A stretch of 28,406 nt of DNA from Subdoligranulum sp. CAG:314 (GCA_000437915.1 FR900996.1:26766-55171), one strand, 5' to 3'; counted from the stretch's first letter, positions 15,068 to 24,307 are shown. Numbers and translations are program-made. Notes: generated by a model from the letters alone, not told the origin.

Positions 15068-15666
15068 TTTTTATCTTCCGCTCTCAGCAAATTTTTGTTG
15101 CGACAAATATATACTATGCCTGAAATAATAGTTAATATTGTCGCCAAAATCAACAATCCCAATGCATTGTAGAATACAACGTCGTAAAAAGTCTGCGACC
15201 ATCCGATAATCACATCCTTCATTTTAAGAAACAACATCAGCGGCAATGCAATATCTTGCACAACTGTTTTGATTTTCCCGTAAACATTCGCCTGCATTAC
15301 AAAGCCCTTAGCTGCTGCAATTTGCCTGAAAACGCTTATAAAAAGCTCCCTTCCGATAATAATTGACGCGCAGATGTCCGTAATATAATAAGGAATAAAC
15401 TCATTTTCAAGCACGCGAGCGCCTGTTGCCATAAAAAGCGCCACCGCCACCAAAAGCTTGTCGGCAACGGGGTCAAGCAATTTTCCAAGTTCGGTAATCT
15501 GATTTGTTTTTCTTGCAATGTAACCGTCGAGAAAATCGGTAAATGCAGCAATAAGAAACACCGCTACCGCAAGCAAAGCTCCGTAGTCGAAATTTATGTA
15601 AAAACACACCGCCATAACCGGCACAAGAGCTATTCGCAGCAAAGACAATCTGTTGGGTAAATTCAT
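15061..15666 (-). CDS. pgsA: CDP-diacylglycerol-glycerol-3-phosphate 3-phosphatidyltransferase
   Basis: PgsA makes phosphatidylglycerol phosphate from CDP-diacylglycerol and glycerol 3-phosphate, the committed step to phosphatidylglycerol and cardiolipin. The 201-residue integral membrane protein carries the full CDP-alcohol phosphotransferase motif D-G-x2-A-R-x8-G-x3-D-x3-D at Asp47, Gly48, Ala51, Arg52, Gly61, Asp65 and Asp69. It begins with the typical MNLPNRLSLLRI. Several hydrophobic helices follow. Its ATG overlaps the rimO stop as ATGA, and its end overlaps cinA by seven bases, so it is translationally coupled on both sides. Confidence 0.96.
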   Translation of the reverse strand: MNLPNRLSLLRIALVPVMAVCFYINFDYGALLAVAVFLIAAFTDFLDGYIARKTNQITELGKLLDPVADKLLVAVALFMATGARVLENEFIPYYITDICASIIIGRELFISVFRQIAAAKGFVMQANVYGKIKTVVQDIALPLMLFLKMKDVIIGWSQTFYDVVFYNALGLLILATILTIISGIVYICRNKNLLRAEDKKC

Positions 15667-16997
15667 TTTGCGATCTCTCCCCGCAAGTCGTAATCCTTGA
15701 AATCCGTTATCGCCACGTCATAAAATTCGCCGATAACAAGCTCGTTTTCCGACTCTATATAAACAACTCCGTCAACTTCGGGCGTCTGAAAATAGGTGCG
15801 TCCTTTATAAATCAAAAGATTTTTTTTCGAGTCAAGCTCGCAGAAATCGTCGATTAGCACCTCGTAAACCTTTCCCACATGGCGTTTATTCAATATCCTT
15901 ACAACCTTTTGCTGACACTTCGCAAGCTTTTGAAGTCTGTGCTGAGTCACCTTTTCGGAAATTCTTTCCTTCATCAGAGCAGCCACAGTTCCCTCTTCGG
16001 GCGAGTATGCGAAAAATCCCACGTTTTCCAGCTTCTGCTTTTCAATAAAACTTTTAAGCGTCAAAAAGTGTTTTGTCTGTTCTCCGGGAAAACCGCATAT
16101 AAATGTGCTTCTGATTGAAATATCGGGAATTTCCGTGCGCAAATATTTAAAAAGCTCGCAAATTTCCTCAAAGGATGACCTGCGGTTCATGCTTTTCAAT
16201 ATATCGTTGTGCACGTGCTGCAACGGGATATCCAGATACTTCACGATTTTAGGGTTTGAAGCAATTTCCTTTATCAATGCTTCGTCAATTTCCTCCGGAT
16301 AGCAGTAAAGCAGCCTAATCCTTCTTATTTGCTCTATTTCGGAAAGACTGCGCAGCAGTTCTGTCAGTTTGGGCGAATTATACAAATCCGCGCCGTATCT
16401 CGTGACATCCTGCGCAACAAGAATAAGCTCCCTGACTCCGCTTTCCGCCAGCTGTTTTGCTTCCCCGACTATGTCCGACATGGTGCGGGAACGAAAACGC
16501 CCCCTTATGTAGGGTATAAGGCAATAACTGCAATAGTTGTCGCAGCCGTCCGCTATGCGCAGATAAGCGTAATGGGAGGGAGTTGTAAGCACCCTTTTCC
16601 CCGACGAAATTCCGTTGCAGACTTCAACGTCGTAAAACCGACTGTCGGCGTTCAAGACTTTTTCAACGATTTCCCCCATTTTTATATAGGAATCCACTCC
16701 GCAAAATGCGTCAACCTCAGGCAACTCCGGCAAAAGCTCTTTACCGAATTTTTGCACCATACAGCCCGTAACAATTATTTTTTTTCCGCTGTTTTTGAGC
16801 TGAGCCGCTTCGAGTATGGCGTCTATCGATTCTTTACGGGCGGCTTCGATAAAACCGCACGTATTTATTATTATAACGTCTGCTTCGTTTTGCTCCGAGG
16901 TAAGTAAAAATCCCTTTTCTCTTATGCTTGCCAGCATTATTTCGCTGTCAACGCGATTTTTGTCGCATCCGAGCGAAATCACACCCACCTTTATCAT
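15663..16997 (-). CDS. rimO: Ribosomal protein S12 methylthiotransferase RimO
   Basis: RimO is a radical-SAM enzyme that adds a methylthio group to the conserved aspartate of ribosomal protein S12. Counting from ATG 16997, the 444-residue protein has the N-terminal cluster cysteines Cys11 (ISLGCDKNRVDSE), Cys47 (NTCGFI) and Cys79 (VTGCM). The radical-SAM triad is Cys152, Cys156 and Cys159 in GCDNYCSYC. A TRAM domain ends the protein. The DKNRVDSE segment points to RimO rather than MiaB. ATG 16997 shares one base with the ftsK stop (TGATG) and has GGTGA six bases upstream; the TTG one codon earlier is a less likely start. RimO in the ftsK-pgsA-recA neighbourhood is common in Clostridia. Confidence 0.96.
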   Translation of the reverse strand: MIKVGVISLGCDKNRVDSEIMLASIREKGFLLTSEQNEADVIIINTCGFIEAARKESIDAILEAAQLKNSGKKIIVTGCMVQKFGKELLPELPEVDAFCGVDSYIKMGEIVEKVLNADSRFYDVEVCNGISSGKRVLTTPSHYAYLRIADGCDNYCSYCLIPYIRGRFRSRTMSDIVGEAKQLAESGVRELILVAQDVTRYGADLYNSPKLTELLRSLSEIEQIRRIRLLYCYPEEIDEALIKEIASNPKIVKYLDIPLQHVHNDILKSMNRRSSFEEICELFKYLRTEIPDISIRSTFICGFPGEQTKHFLTLKSFIEKQKLENVGFFAYSPEEGTVAALMKERISEKVTQHRLQKLAKCQQKVVRILNKRHVGKVYEVLIDDFCELDSKKNLLIYKGRTYFQTPEVDGVVYIESENELVIGEFYDVAITDFKDYDLRGEIAK

Positions 16998-19936
16998 CAA
17001 TCGTCACCAAACAAATTGTTGTATTCTTCCATAGTAATCAGCATTTGGCGGGATTTCATTCCGTCGTATCCGCTGACAAATTGTTTGCGTTCCATATCCT
17101 CGACAATTTTCCCCGCTCGGTTGTAACCGATGTTGAATCTTCTTTGCAGCATGGAAATGGACGCGCTGTTTTTTTCGATGCAGTATTTCAATGCGTCGTA
17201 AAAATACGGGTCGGTCTCCTTGTCCTCTCCCTCGCCGCCGGCGCCCTGCTTGCTGTGCGTAATTTTCTTGATTGCGTTGTCGTTGTAGTGAGTTTCGTTG
17301 TGCTCTTTGAGATAAGAGACAACCTCAGTAACCTCTTCCGTAGAGATGAAAGAACCCTGCAAGCGCACAGGCTCGGGAGACGCTTCTGACATAAACAGCA
17401 TATCACCTTTGCCCAAAAGCTTTTCCGCGCCGCCCTGCGCAAGTATTGTGGAAGAGTCTGTCGGAGTGGGCAGCTTCAACGCTATACGCGTTGCGATATT
17501 GCTTTTTATATCGCCCGTAATGACATTAACCGACGGCCTCTGCGTAGCAAGAATAAGGTGTATGCCCGCTGCTCTCGCTTTGGCGGTCAGCTTCTTTATT
17601 TTCGCTTCCACCTCGTTTTTGTTGTACATCATAAAGTCGGCAAGCTCGTCGATAACCAGCACGATTCGGGGCAATCTTTCGGTAAGATTCGGGTCGACGA
17701 CGGCATTGTAGCTGGCAATGTCCCTCACACCCGTTTCGCTGAAAATGACGTATCTGCGTTCCATTTCGTCAACCATCCACTGCAAAGCCTTCAAAGCCTT
17801 TTCATTTTCGCAGATGATTTCGTCAATAAGAAGATGCGGCAATCCTTCATAGGTTGTAAACTCCACCTTTTTGGGGTCAATAAGGATAAACCTCAGCTCT
17901 TCGGGCGAATATTTGTAAAGCAGACTGACTATGATGCCGTTGAGACATATACTTTTTCCGCTGCCTGTGGAACCCGCAATCATGAGGTGCGGCATATCCG
18001 CAAGGTCCGCCATGACCTTTCGTCCCGCAATATCTATGCCGACGACAAAGGTCAGAGCGCCTTTTGCCTGCCAAAACTCGTCGCTGTCTATCATGACTCT
18101 GATAGGCACCTTCACGCCTTTTGAATTGGGCACCTCTATGCCGAACAGATTTTTTCCCGGTATCGGCGTCTGCAAACGCACTCCTCCCGAAGACGATGAC
18201 AGTCTCATGGCAATGTCTTCGTCGAGAGATTTGATTTTTCGCACAGAAATGCCGGGAGCAAGCTCCAACTCATAACGGGTAACCGTGGGACCGTTGATTA
18301 CGTTGACGACCTTGGCGTCTATTTTAAGACTGCTCAACGTATCTTCCAGCGCTTTTGATTTCTGCGCGTTGGTCTCCGCGTTTACGTCAAGCTTCATGGG
18401 CGAGTCGTCCAGAATTTCAACCGGCGGCTTGTCGTAAGGCTGATAAATATGAACGGTATGCTCTTCTTTCTCCTCCTTTATGCCTATGCCGATTTGAACG
18501 CCTTTGGACTTGGAACCGGAAACGAAAGGCTTTTCGGTAAACCTTATGTCCTTCTTTTCCACCTCGATTGCTTTCGGCTCCGAAGGAGTTTCCTCGATAT
18601 TCAGCTCCAACGAAGAAAATTCAATCGGAGCTTCGTCCTTGTCGTCATCGAATTTCGGTTGCTCGGATATAAAAGGCTCCGCCTCTTTTTCTGAAAGTTC
18701 CGATTTTTCCTTTGAATCGTGCGTTTCATCCGCGAGAATAAAATCTTTTTCTTTTTGTTCTACGACGCGGATATCGTTTATTTCATCCTTAGGCGGCACG
18801 GATGCATCGTATCTCTCGGCGGATACCTCCATGAAAACGTGTTCTGTTTCGGGAGCGAACTCCTCTGCCGGGCTTTCGACGGTTTCGGCGGGAATTTCGT
18901 TTTTTTCTTTTCCGTAAACTCCCTCTCTTATTTGCCTGCTTACCTCGTCGCCGTTTATTATCGGTGCCTTATTGTTACCCAAGCCGTCCGATTTAAGGGT
19001 ACGCAAATCCTTTGCAAGACTTTCCTTGCGCTGACGAACAAGCTTGTCCTCCTCTCGCACCGTTTCGGAATAATAACTGTTTCCGTCTGTTCTGTGCGGT
19101 AGAGCGTCCGTATCGTGGATGATTTTAGGCGGCGCAGTATGCCCGGCTCCGTTGCCGTATGATATATGCGCGGTATCGAATCTGTTTTGCACGCTGTTCT
19201 CCGACGGGGAGGAAAAAGCTTCCTTTTCTCTCAGCAAATCCAAATCGCCGAACAGCTGTTTTCTTGCAAGCTCTCTCGAATCGGGCTGACGGGTCGCTTT
19301 GGCAACGGATTCACCGAAAAATTCCGTTTTATCCGATTCGGAGCTGTCAAAAGCAAGCCTCTGCGCCAGCTCCTCCTTTGTGGGGATTTCTATTTCAACG
19401 GTGTCGCCCGACTCTTTTTCCGCCGCTTCTCCTTTTGCGCGCTTAAAGAAAAAGTCCATTGCAACGATTATCGTCGCAATCAGAGCAAGCGTCAAAAAGA
19501 TATAAGTGCCCCAACCCTTTATATAACTGTACAACGGATATATGAAAATACCGCCGAAAGCGCCTCCCATGGTTACCATTGTATCTCTGTAATAAAAACA
19601 AGCGTCGAGATACTCCGTATAGCTGCGTTCGCTTATCAGAGAGGACGAGGTCATGGCGTGTACAAGGAGAATTATAATAAAATACATAAACGCGAAATTG
19701 ACTATATAGCGCGGTTTCACGTTTACGGATTTGTTCATAATAAAGAAAATTCCCAACAAAAGTGCGGCAAGAAAAATGCCGTACGCAGAAATTCCGAAGC
19801 AGCCGATAAGCGCTCCGGAAACGGCGGGGACCAACCCGGTCACCATAAAAATCAGCAGCAGGGCTGCGACGGAGGTAATGCAGATACCTACTATTTGTTT
19901 GGGGTTCAGCTTTTGTTTTTTCATCTTATCTGTCAC
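16997..19936 (-). CDS. ftsK: DNA translocase FtsK/SpoIIIE
   Basis: This membrane-anchored hexameric motor pumps double-stranded DNA through the division or sporulation septum. The 979 residues comprise several transmembrane helices in the first 170, a hydrophilic acidic linker of about 350 residues rich in Glu, Lys and Ser, and the motor. The motor has Walker A GSTGSGKS from Gly655, Walker B IVLVIDELADFMM, and the ATQRPSVNVITGDIKSNI region. The C-terminal gamma winged helix (QRRFNIGYNRAGKIVEDME) reads oriented DNA sequences. The linker is longer than in SpoIIIE of Bacillus (about 790 residues in total). The start is GTG 19936, preceded by a stop codon in frame, with GGGGAG ten bases upstream. 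It heads the operon that ends with recA. Confidence 0.96.
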   Translation of the reverse strand: MTDKMKKQKLNPKQIVGICITSVAALLLIFMVTGLVPAVSGALIGCFGISAYGIFLAALLLGIFFIMNKSVNVKPRYIVNFAFMYFIIILLVHAMTSSSLISERSYTEYLDACFYYRDTMVTMGGAFGGIFIYPLYSYIKGWGTYIFLTLALIATIIVAMDFFFKRAKGEAAEKESGDTVEIEIPTKEELAQRLAFDSSESDKTEFFGESVAKATRQPDSRELARKQLFGDLDLLREKEAFSSPSENSVQNRFDTAHISYGNGAGHTAPPKIIHDTDALPHRTDGNSYYSETVREEDKLVRQRKESLAKDLRTLKSDGLGNNKAPIINGDEVSRQIREGVYGKEKNEIPAETVESPAEEFAPETEHVFMEVSAERYDASVPPKDEINDIRVVEQKEKDFILADETHDSKEKSELSEKEAEPFISEQPKFDDDKDEAPIEFSSLELNIEETPSEPKAIEVEKKDIRFTEKPFVSGSKSKGVQIGIGIKEEKEEHTVHIYQPYDKPPVEILDDSPMKLDVNAETNAQKSKALEDTLSSLKIDAKVVNVINGPTVTRYELELAPGISVRKIKSLDEDIAMRLSSSSGGVRLQTPIPGKNLFGIEVPNSKGVKVPIRVMIDSDEFWQAKGALTFVVGIDIAGRKVMADLADMPHLMIAGSTGSGKSICLNGIIVSLLYKYSPEELRFILIDPKKVEFTTYEGLPHLLIDEIICENEKALKALQWMVDEMERRYVIFSETGVRDIASYNAVVDPNLTERLPRIVLVIDELADFMMYNKNEVEAKIKKLTAKARAAGIHLILATQRPSVNVITGDIKSNIATRIALKLPTPTDSSTILAQGGAEKLLGKGDMLFMSEASPEPVRLQGSFISTEEVTEVVSYLKEHNETHYNDNAIKKITHSKQGAGGEGEDKETDPYFYDALKYCIEKNSASISMLQRRFNIGYNRAGKIVEDMERKQFVSGYDGMKSRQMLITMEEYNNLFGDD

Positions 19937-19967
19937 TTAAAATCAACTCCCCTTGACGTACTGTTAA

Positions 19968-19996
19968 ATTATACAATAATAATCCGTTTTAAGCAA
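19968..19996 (-). promoter_or_regulatory. Probable sigma-A promoter of the ftsK-rimO-pgsA-cinA-recA operon
   Basis: On the minus strand TTGCTT (19991-19996) and TATAAT (19968-19973) are separated by 17 bases. The transcript would start near 19961, leaving a leader of about 25 bases before the GTG start of ftsK. Between it and the upstream peptidase gene I see only a weak A-T hairpin, so some read-through is likely. Confidence 0.7.
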
Positions 19997-20033
19997 GGCA
20001 AATATTTTAAAAAAACCGAAAAAAGTTTTTCTC

Positions 20034-21299
20034 TTATTCGATGAAATTTTCTACGCAGCGAAAATCATCCGTCTTTTGTCCCACGTATACAGCCGAACAC
20101 AAGGAAAAATCAAAGCATTTTTTAGCCGCCTCCCACACGCGCTCGGGAGTGATTGCGTCTATCTTTTTCAGTCGTTTTTTCAAATCGTAAACTTCGCCCG
20201 TTTTCAGAAAATAATTGGCATACGCAGACATAATCCCCAAAGGATTTTCCTGTCCCATAACCAGATTCCCTTTAAGCTGCTCCTTTCCCTTGTTGAACTC
20301 CGCCTTCTTGAAGCCCTCCTTGACAAAGCGTTTTATTTCGCTTTTCATCAGTTCCGCAAGCCTTGAAATGTTTTTCGGCGCGGTTGCGGCATAAACCTCC
20401 ATGTAACCGTTGTTTTTATAAGCGGAAGGATAAGTATACACCGTGTATGCCAATCCGTTCTTCTCTCTGATAGTCTGAAACAGGCGGCTTGACATACCTC
20501 CTCCCAACATGAACGAGGCGATTCCCAACGCGTAATATTCGTCGCTCGCAAACTCCGCTCCCGGAAACGCAACGGCAATATGCGCCTGTTCCACCTCCTT
20601 AAACGCATATTTAAACTGTGTTTCCGTAACTGCGGGAACAAGAGAAAGCACCTGCTCGGCGCGTTTTTTTGAAAATCTGCTTTCAAAGTATTTTTCGGTA
20701 AGGTCGCATGCCTTCTCAAAATCCACGTCGCCCGTCAAGGCAATACACATATTGTCGGGTACATAAAACCTCTTTTTATAATTCAACAGGCTCTCTCTTG
20801 TGGCTTTTTTAATATTTTCGGGCTTGCCCGTTATCGTCATCCCAAGAGCGTGGTTTCCGTAAAAAGCTTCTGCAAGCAAGTCGTGACACACGCTGTCCGG
20901 CATATCCTCGTCCATAAGGATTTCTTCAACCACCACTTTCTTTTCTCTCTCGATTTCTTCCACGTCGAACTGTGCGTCGAAAAACATATCGGAAAGCAAT
21001 TCCATGCATTTTTCCGTATGCTCGGACATGGTTCTCGTATAAAAACAAGTAACGTCCTTTGAAGTGTATGCGTTGAGCTGCCCCCCTACGTTGTCTATTT
21101 CCTCCGAAATTTCAAGCGCACTCCTCTTCTTCGTCCCCTTGAACAAAAGATGCTCTATAAAATGGGAATAACCGTTTGTCGAGGTATTTTCCACACTGCT
21201 GCCTACTCCTACGAAAACCCCGCAGCAAGCGGTATATATACCGCTCATTTTTTTTACGATAAGTTTAAGTCCGCTGTCAAAAACTTTGATTTTTTCCAT
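20034..21299 (-). CDS. mlpA: M16-family zinc peptidase (YmxG/MlpA-like)
   Basis: This is an M16B (mitochondrial processing peptidase-like) peptidase of 421 residues, the normal length for the bacterial family. The inverted zinc motif HFIEH is at 46-50 and the third ligand is Glu125 or Glu126 in VVVEEI. The C-terminal half has the non-catalytic domain with GGGMSSRLFQTIREKNGLAYTV, which binds substrate. No signal peptide is visible, so it is probably cytoplasmic. It follows the YlxY-like gene after 15 bases, with GGAG (21311-21314) 11 bases before ATG 21299. The order pnp-ylxY-mlpA matches Bacillus, which is why I use that symbol. The cellular substrate is unknown. Confidence 0.92.
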   Translation of the reverse strand: MEKIKVFDSGLKLIVKKMSGIYTACCGVFVGVGSSVENTSTNGYSHFIEHLLFKGTKKRSALEISEEIDNVGGQLNAYTSKDVTCFYTRTMSEHTEKCMELLSDMFFDAQFDVEEIEREKKVVVEEILMDEDMPDSVCHDLLAEAFYGNHALGMTITGKPENIKKATRESLLNYKKRFYVPDNMCIALTGDVDFEKACDLTEKYFESRFSKKRAEQVLSLVPAVTETQFKYAFKEVEQAHIAVAFPGAEFASDEYYALGIASFMLGGGMSSRLFQTIREKNGLAYTVYTYPSAYKNNGYMEVYAATAPKNISRLAELMKSEIKRFVKEGFKKAEFNKGKEQLKGNLVMGQENPLGIMSAYANYFLKTGEVYDLKKRLKKIDAITPERVWEAAKKCFDFSLCSAVYVGQKTDDFRCVENFIE

Positions 21300-21314
21300 T
21301 GAAAATGCGTCTCC

Positions 21315-22034
21315 TCATTCATTTGTAATGTTTTCACCTACGGGCACGACTTTAAACCCGTTTTCGATATAAAATTTCAAAATCGTTCCCAGCGCGTCGG
21401 CAGTGTTTTTGGTCGGGTGCATCAATACAAGCTCTCCGTTTTTGACATTGCTTGTCGCCCGCTTGACAATAAGCTGCGTGTCCTTGTCTCTCCAATCTAT
21501 GGTATCCTTCGACCACATAATGGTTCTGTATTTAAGCTGGGAAGCCACTTTAAGCGTGGTTTTGGAAAAACTGCCGCTGGGCGGGGCAAACAAATCCATA
21601 TCCACCCCCAAAATTTGTTTAATCAGCTTGTGAGTGACGTAAATTTCATTGTAATTGCCGTCAAAATCCAGCTTTGCATGGTCTTTGTGATAGTAGCCGT
21701 GACTGCCTATTTCGTGCCCCGCTTCCGCGATTTTAACAAGCACGTCCTCGTTTTTCGCAGCCCAGCTGCCACCGATAAAAAAAGTCGCTTTTACATCGTG
21801 CTCCTTCAAGGTTTCTAGCATCGATTCGATATATTCCGTCCCCCAATACACGTTTATCATGACCGATACGTTGTTTTTCGTCTCGTCGCCGCGATAAATG
21901 GCTTTTTCGTAATCATATCCGAAAACGCTCGTTATGTCTCCCGAAAAGCTGATGACGAAAACACTGACTATCAAAAGCGCAATCACAACATTGCAGACCA
22001 CGTTTACAAATAATTTTTCGCTGATTTTTTTCAA
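21315..22034 (-). CDS. ylxY: YlxY-like polysaccharide deacetylase-fold protein, probably not a metal-dependent deacetylase
   Basis: The 239-residue protein has an N-terminal membrane anchor or uncleaved signal (about 9-30) and a NodB-homology domain on the outside. The family's first motif TFDDG, which supplies the catalytic base and a metal ligand, is replaced by MINVYWG (59-65), so both aspartates are lost. The third motif arginine is also changed (FAPPSGSF). The His112-x3-His116 pair, TIDW (178-181) and LMHPT (His206) remain. To my recollection Bacillus YlxY has the same kind of replacement, and it also sits between pnpA and the M16 peptidase. The start is TTG 22034 with AAGGGGA six bases upstream; no ATG fits. 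Its role in the cell envelope is undefined. Confidence 0.88.
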   Translation of the reverse strand: MKKISEKLFVNVVCNVVIALLIVSVFVISFSGDITSVFGYDYEKAIYRGDETKNNVSVMINVYWGTEYIESMLETLKEHDVKATFFIGGSWAAKNEDVLVKIAEAGHEIGSHGYYHKDHAKLDFDGNYNEIYVTHKLIKQILGVDMDLFAPPSGSFSKTTLKVASQLKYRTIMWSKDTIDWRDKDTQLIVKRATSNVKNGELVLMHPTKNTADALGTILKFYIENGFKVVPVGENITNE

Positions 22035-22077
22035 AGCACTTTCCCCTTAAAAACCGTCCCGATTTGTTGCGGGCGTC

Positions 22078-22106
22078 GTTTTATGTTATGAGAAAAATGC
22101 TTTCAA
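22078..22106 (-). promoter_or_regulatory. Possible weak promoter upstream of ylxY
   Basis: On the minus strand TTGAAA (22101-22106) and TAAAAC (22078-22083) are separated by 17 bases. The -10 element lacks the conserved final T, so this is a tentative internal promoter downstream of pnp. Confidence 0.3.
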
Positions 22107-22115
22107 TATGCGTAA

Positions 22116-22137
22116 GGCCTCATCATAGGATGAGGCC
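22116..22137 (-). terminator. Hairpin after pnp (partial terminator or RNA-stability element)
   Basis: A perfect 9-bp stem (ggcctcatc at 22116-22124 with 22129-22137) has a four-base loop and starts 11 bases after the pnp stop codon. A T-run appears only about 17 bases later, so it is not a classical terminator. It could protect the pnp 3' end or attenuate ylxY expression. Confidence 0.45.
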
Positions 22138-22147
22138 CTCGATATTA

Positions 22148-24307
22148 TTAAAGCTTTTTGATAAGTTTCAGGTCTATCCGTCCCTTTTCATCTATCTTGA
22201 TTACCTTTACATGAACGGTGTCGCCGATGTTTACAACGTCGGTCACGTTTTCCACTCGCTCTTTTGCCAGCTTGGAAATGTGAATCATGCCGTCCTTTCC
22301 GGGCGCAAGCTCGACAAATGCACCGAAATTCATAATCCTAACCACTTTTCCGGTAAACTCGTCGCCTATTTCGGGCTCCTTGACAATCGCCATGATTATG
22401 CGTTTGGCCTTGTCCGACATTTCCTGATTGTTGGTGGCTATGAACACCGTGCCGTCGTCGGTAATATCGATTTTTACGCCTGTTTCCTCTATAATCTTGT
22501 TGATTACCTTTCCGCCGCTTCCGATAACCTCTCTAATTTTGTCGGGGTCGATTGTAAAGGAAATAATTTTGGGAGCATATCTGGAAAGTTCGGGCTTGGG
22601 CTGCGGCAAAATCTCCGCCATTTTGTCAAGAATAAACATTCTTCCTTTTTTCGCCTGTTCCAAAGCCGTTTCGAGAATGTTCCTGTCTATTCCCTTGATT
22701 TTTATATCCATCTGAATTGCGGTGATTCCCTGCCTCGTGCCTGCAACCTTGAAGTCCATGTCGCCCAGAAAATCCTCCAAGCCCTGAATATCGCTTAAAA
22801 CCGCCACTTTTTTGCCGTCGTCGCTCTTCATGAGTCCCATGGCAATGCCCGCCACAGGCGCTTTTATCGGCACTCCCGCATCCATAAGCGCCAGCGTGGA
22901 GCCGCAGATACTCGCCTGCGACGTGCTTCCGTTGGAGCTAACAACCTCGCTGACGGTACGTATCGCGTAAGGAAAATCTTCCTCGGAAGGTATAACCGGT
23001 TCAAGCGCTCTTTCCGCAAGCGCGCCGTGGCCTATTTCGCGTCTGCCCGGACTGCGCAGCTGCTTGGCTTCTCCCGTCGAATAAGGAGGCATATTGTAGT
23101 GATGCATATATCTTTTGAAATTGTAATCGTCGTCCAGGCTTTCAAGCTTTTGCACTTCCGAAATGGTGCCCAGAGTAGCGGTAGTTATGACCTGCGTCAT
23201 ACCTCTCGTGAAAACGCCGCTTCCGTGCACTCTCGGCAGAACGCCGTTTTCGCACCAGATGTGACGTATTTCATCGGTTTTTCTGCCGTCGGGACGTATT
23301 CCCTCGTTGAGTATACGAGCTCTCACCTTTTCCTTTGTCATCTTGTAAAGCACGTCGTTTACGAAAGGAAGAGCTTCGGCGTCAGCCTGAGCAAAATGCT
23401 CCTTTGCGGCTGCGTTTACCTCGTCCTCGTTTTTCTGTCTCTGAGCTCTGTCAAAGGTATCCAGCGCTTTTGTCAGCATATCGTCGGCAAAATCGCGGAT
23501 TTCGTTCTCCTTGTCCTCCGGAATGGGATGCAGGTCGGGGACGATTTTGGTTTTGCCCACCTCGGAAACGATAAATTCTATAAAATCGCACTGCTTTTTG
23601 ATTTCCTCGTGACCGAACATAATAGCTTCCAGCATCTGCTGTTCGCTTATCTCGTTTGCTCCCGCCTCCACCATCATTATGGCGTCCTTCGTGCCCGAAA
23701 GATTGAGCGTAAGCTGAGTTCTGTCTCTTTGCGCGGCGTCGGGATTGATTACCAGCTTGCCGTCGACCAGTCCGACGACTACGCTGCCCGTAGGTCCCGC
23801 AAAGGGTATGTCTGATATGCTGAGAGCTATGGAGCTGCCTATCATGGCAAACACCTCGGGCTGTATGTCAGGCTCTACCGACATGGCTGGGGGAACGACC
23901 GCCACAACCGTCAACGACGTGGCTGTGGCAACGACTGCCACATCGTTCAAAAATCCTTTGGGAAACAAAGGTCTAATAGGTCTGTCAATCAGTCTAGACG
24001 TCAAAATCGCTTTGTCGCTCGGACGTCCTTCGCGCTTTTTGAAGCCTCCGGGGATTTTGCCCACCGAATACATTTTCTCCTCGAAATCTACTCCGAGCGG
24101 GAAAAAATCGATTCCGTCGCGCGGCTGGGCGGCTAGCGTCGCGTTTACCATAACGCACGTTTCTCCGCATCTGATAAAGCAAGAACCGTTTGCCTGCTCG
24201 GCATACTTGCCGATTTCAACGGACATCGTGCGTCCGCCGATTTCCGTCTCAAAGACGTAATACTCTCTTTCTCCGATTTTGCAAACCTTTTTTTCGTAAT
24301 TACTCAT
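22148..24307 (-). CDS. pnp: Polyribonucleotide nucleotidyltransferase (PNPase)
   Basis: PNPase degrades RNA from the 3' end by phosphorolysis and works with RNase Y in mRNA turnover. The 719-residue protein has the standard domain order: first RNase PH domain, an all-helical domain, second RNase PH domain, KH and S1. The catalytic second core is intact, with FTRGMTQVI, GSTSQASICGSTLALMDAGVP and VLSDIQGLEDFLGDMDFKVAGT. KH shows IGSGGKVINKIIEETG, and S1 shows GKVVRIMNFGAFVEL and GMIHISKLA. The ribosome-binding site GGAGG (24323-24327) is 15 bases from ATG 24307, longer than usual, with no better start codon. It follows rpsO across a terminator-like hairpin and a second leader hairpin. Confidence 0.98.
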   Translation of the reverse strand: MSNYEKKVCKIGEREYYVFETEIGGRTMSVEIGKYAEQANGSCFIRCGETCVMVNATLAAQPRDGIDFFPLGVDFEEKMYSVGKIPGGFKKREGRPSDKAILTSRLIDRPIRPLFPKGFLNDVAVVATATSLTVVAVVPPAMSVEPDIQPEVFAMIGSSIALSISDIPFAGPTGSVVVGLVDGKLVINPDAAQRDRTQLTLNLSGTKDAIMMVEAGANEISEQQMLEAIMFGHEEIKKQCDFIEFIVSEVGKTKIVPDLHPIPEDKENEIRDFADDMLTKALDTFDRAQRQKNEDEVNAAAKEHFAQADAEALPFVNDVLYKMTKEKVRARILNEGIRPDGRKTDEIRHIWCENGVLPRVHGSGVFTRGMTQVITTATLGTISEVQKLESLDDDYNFKRYMHHYNMPPYSTGEAKQLRSPGRREIGHGALAERALEPVIPSEEDFPYAIRTVSEVVSSNGSTSQASICGSTLALMDAGVPIKAPVAGIAMGLMKSDDGKKVAVLSDIQGLEDFLGDMDFKVAGTRQGITAIQMDIKIKGIDRNILETALEQAKKGRMFILDKMAEILPQPKPELSRYAPKIISFTIDPDKIREVIGSGGKVINKIIEETGVKIDITDDGTVFIATNNQEMSDKAKRIIMAIVKEPEIGDEFTGKVVRIMNFGAFVELAPGKDGMIHISKLAKERVENVTDVVNIGDTVHVKVIKIDEKGRIDLKLIKKL

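Noticed and set aside
19166..20044. Plus-strand open frame of 292 codons over the ftsK 5' region
   Set aside because: Antisense to ftsK and its promoter; composition is explained by the codon bias of the real gene.
22064..23815. Two long plus-strand open frames (about 244 and 262 codons) over pnp
   Set aside because: Both are antisense to the well-conserved pnp gene, have no recognisable motif and no promoter or ribosome-binding site.
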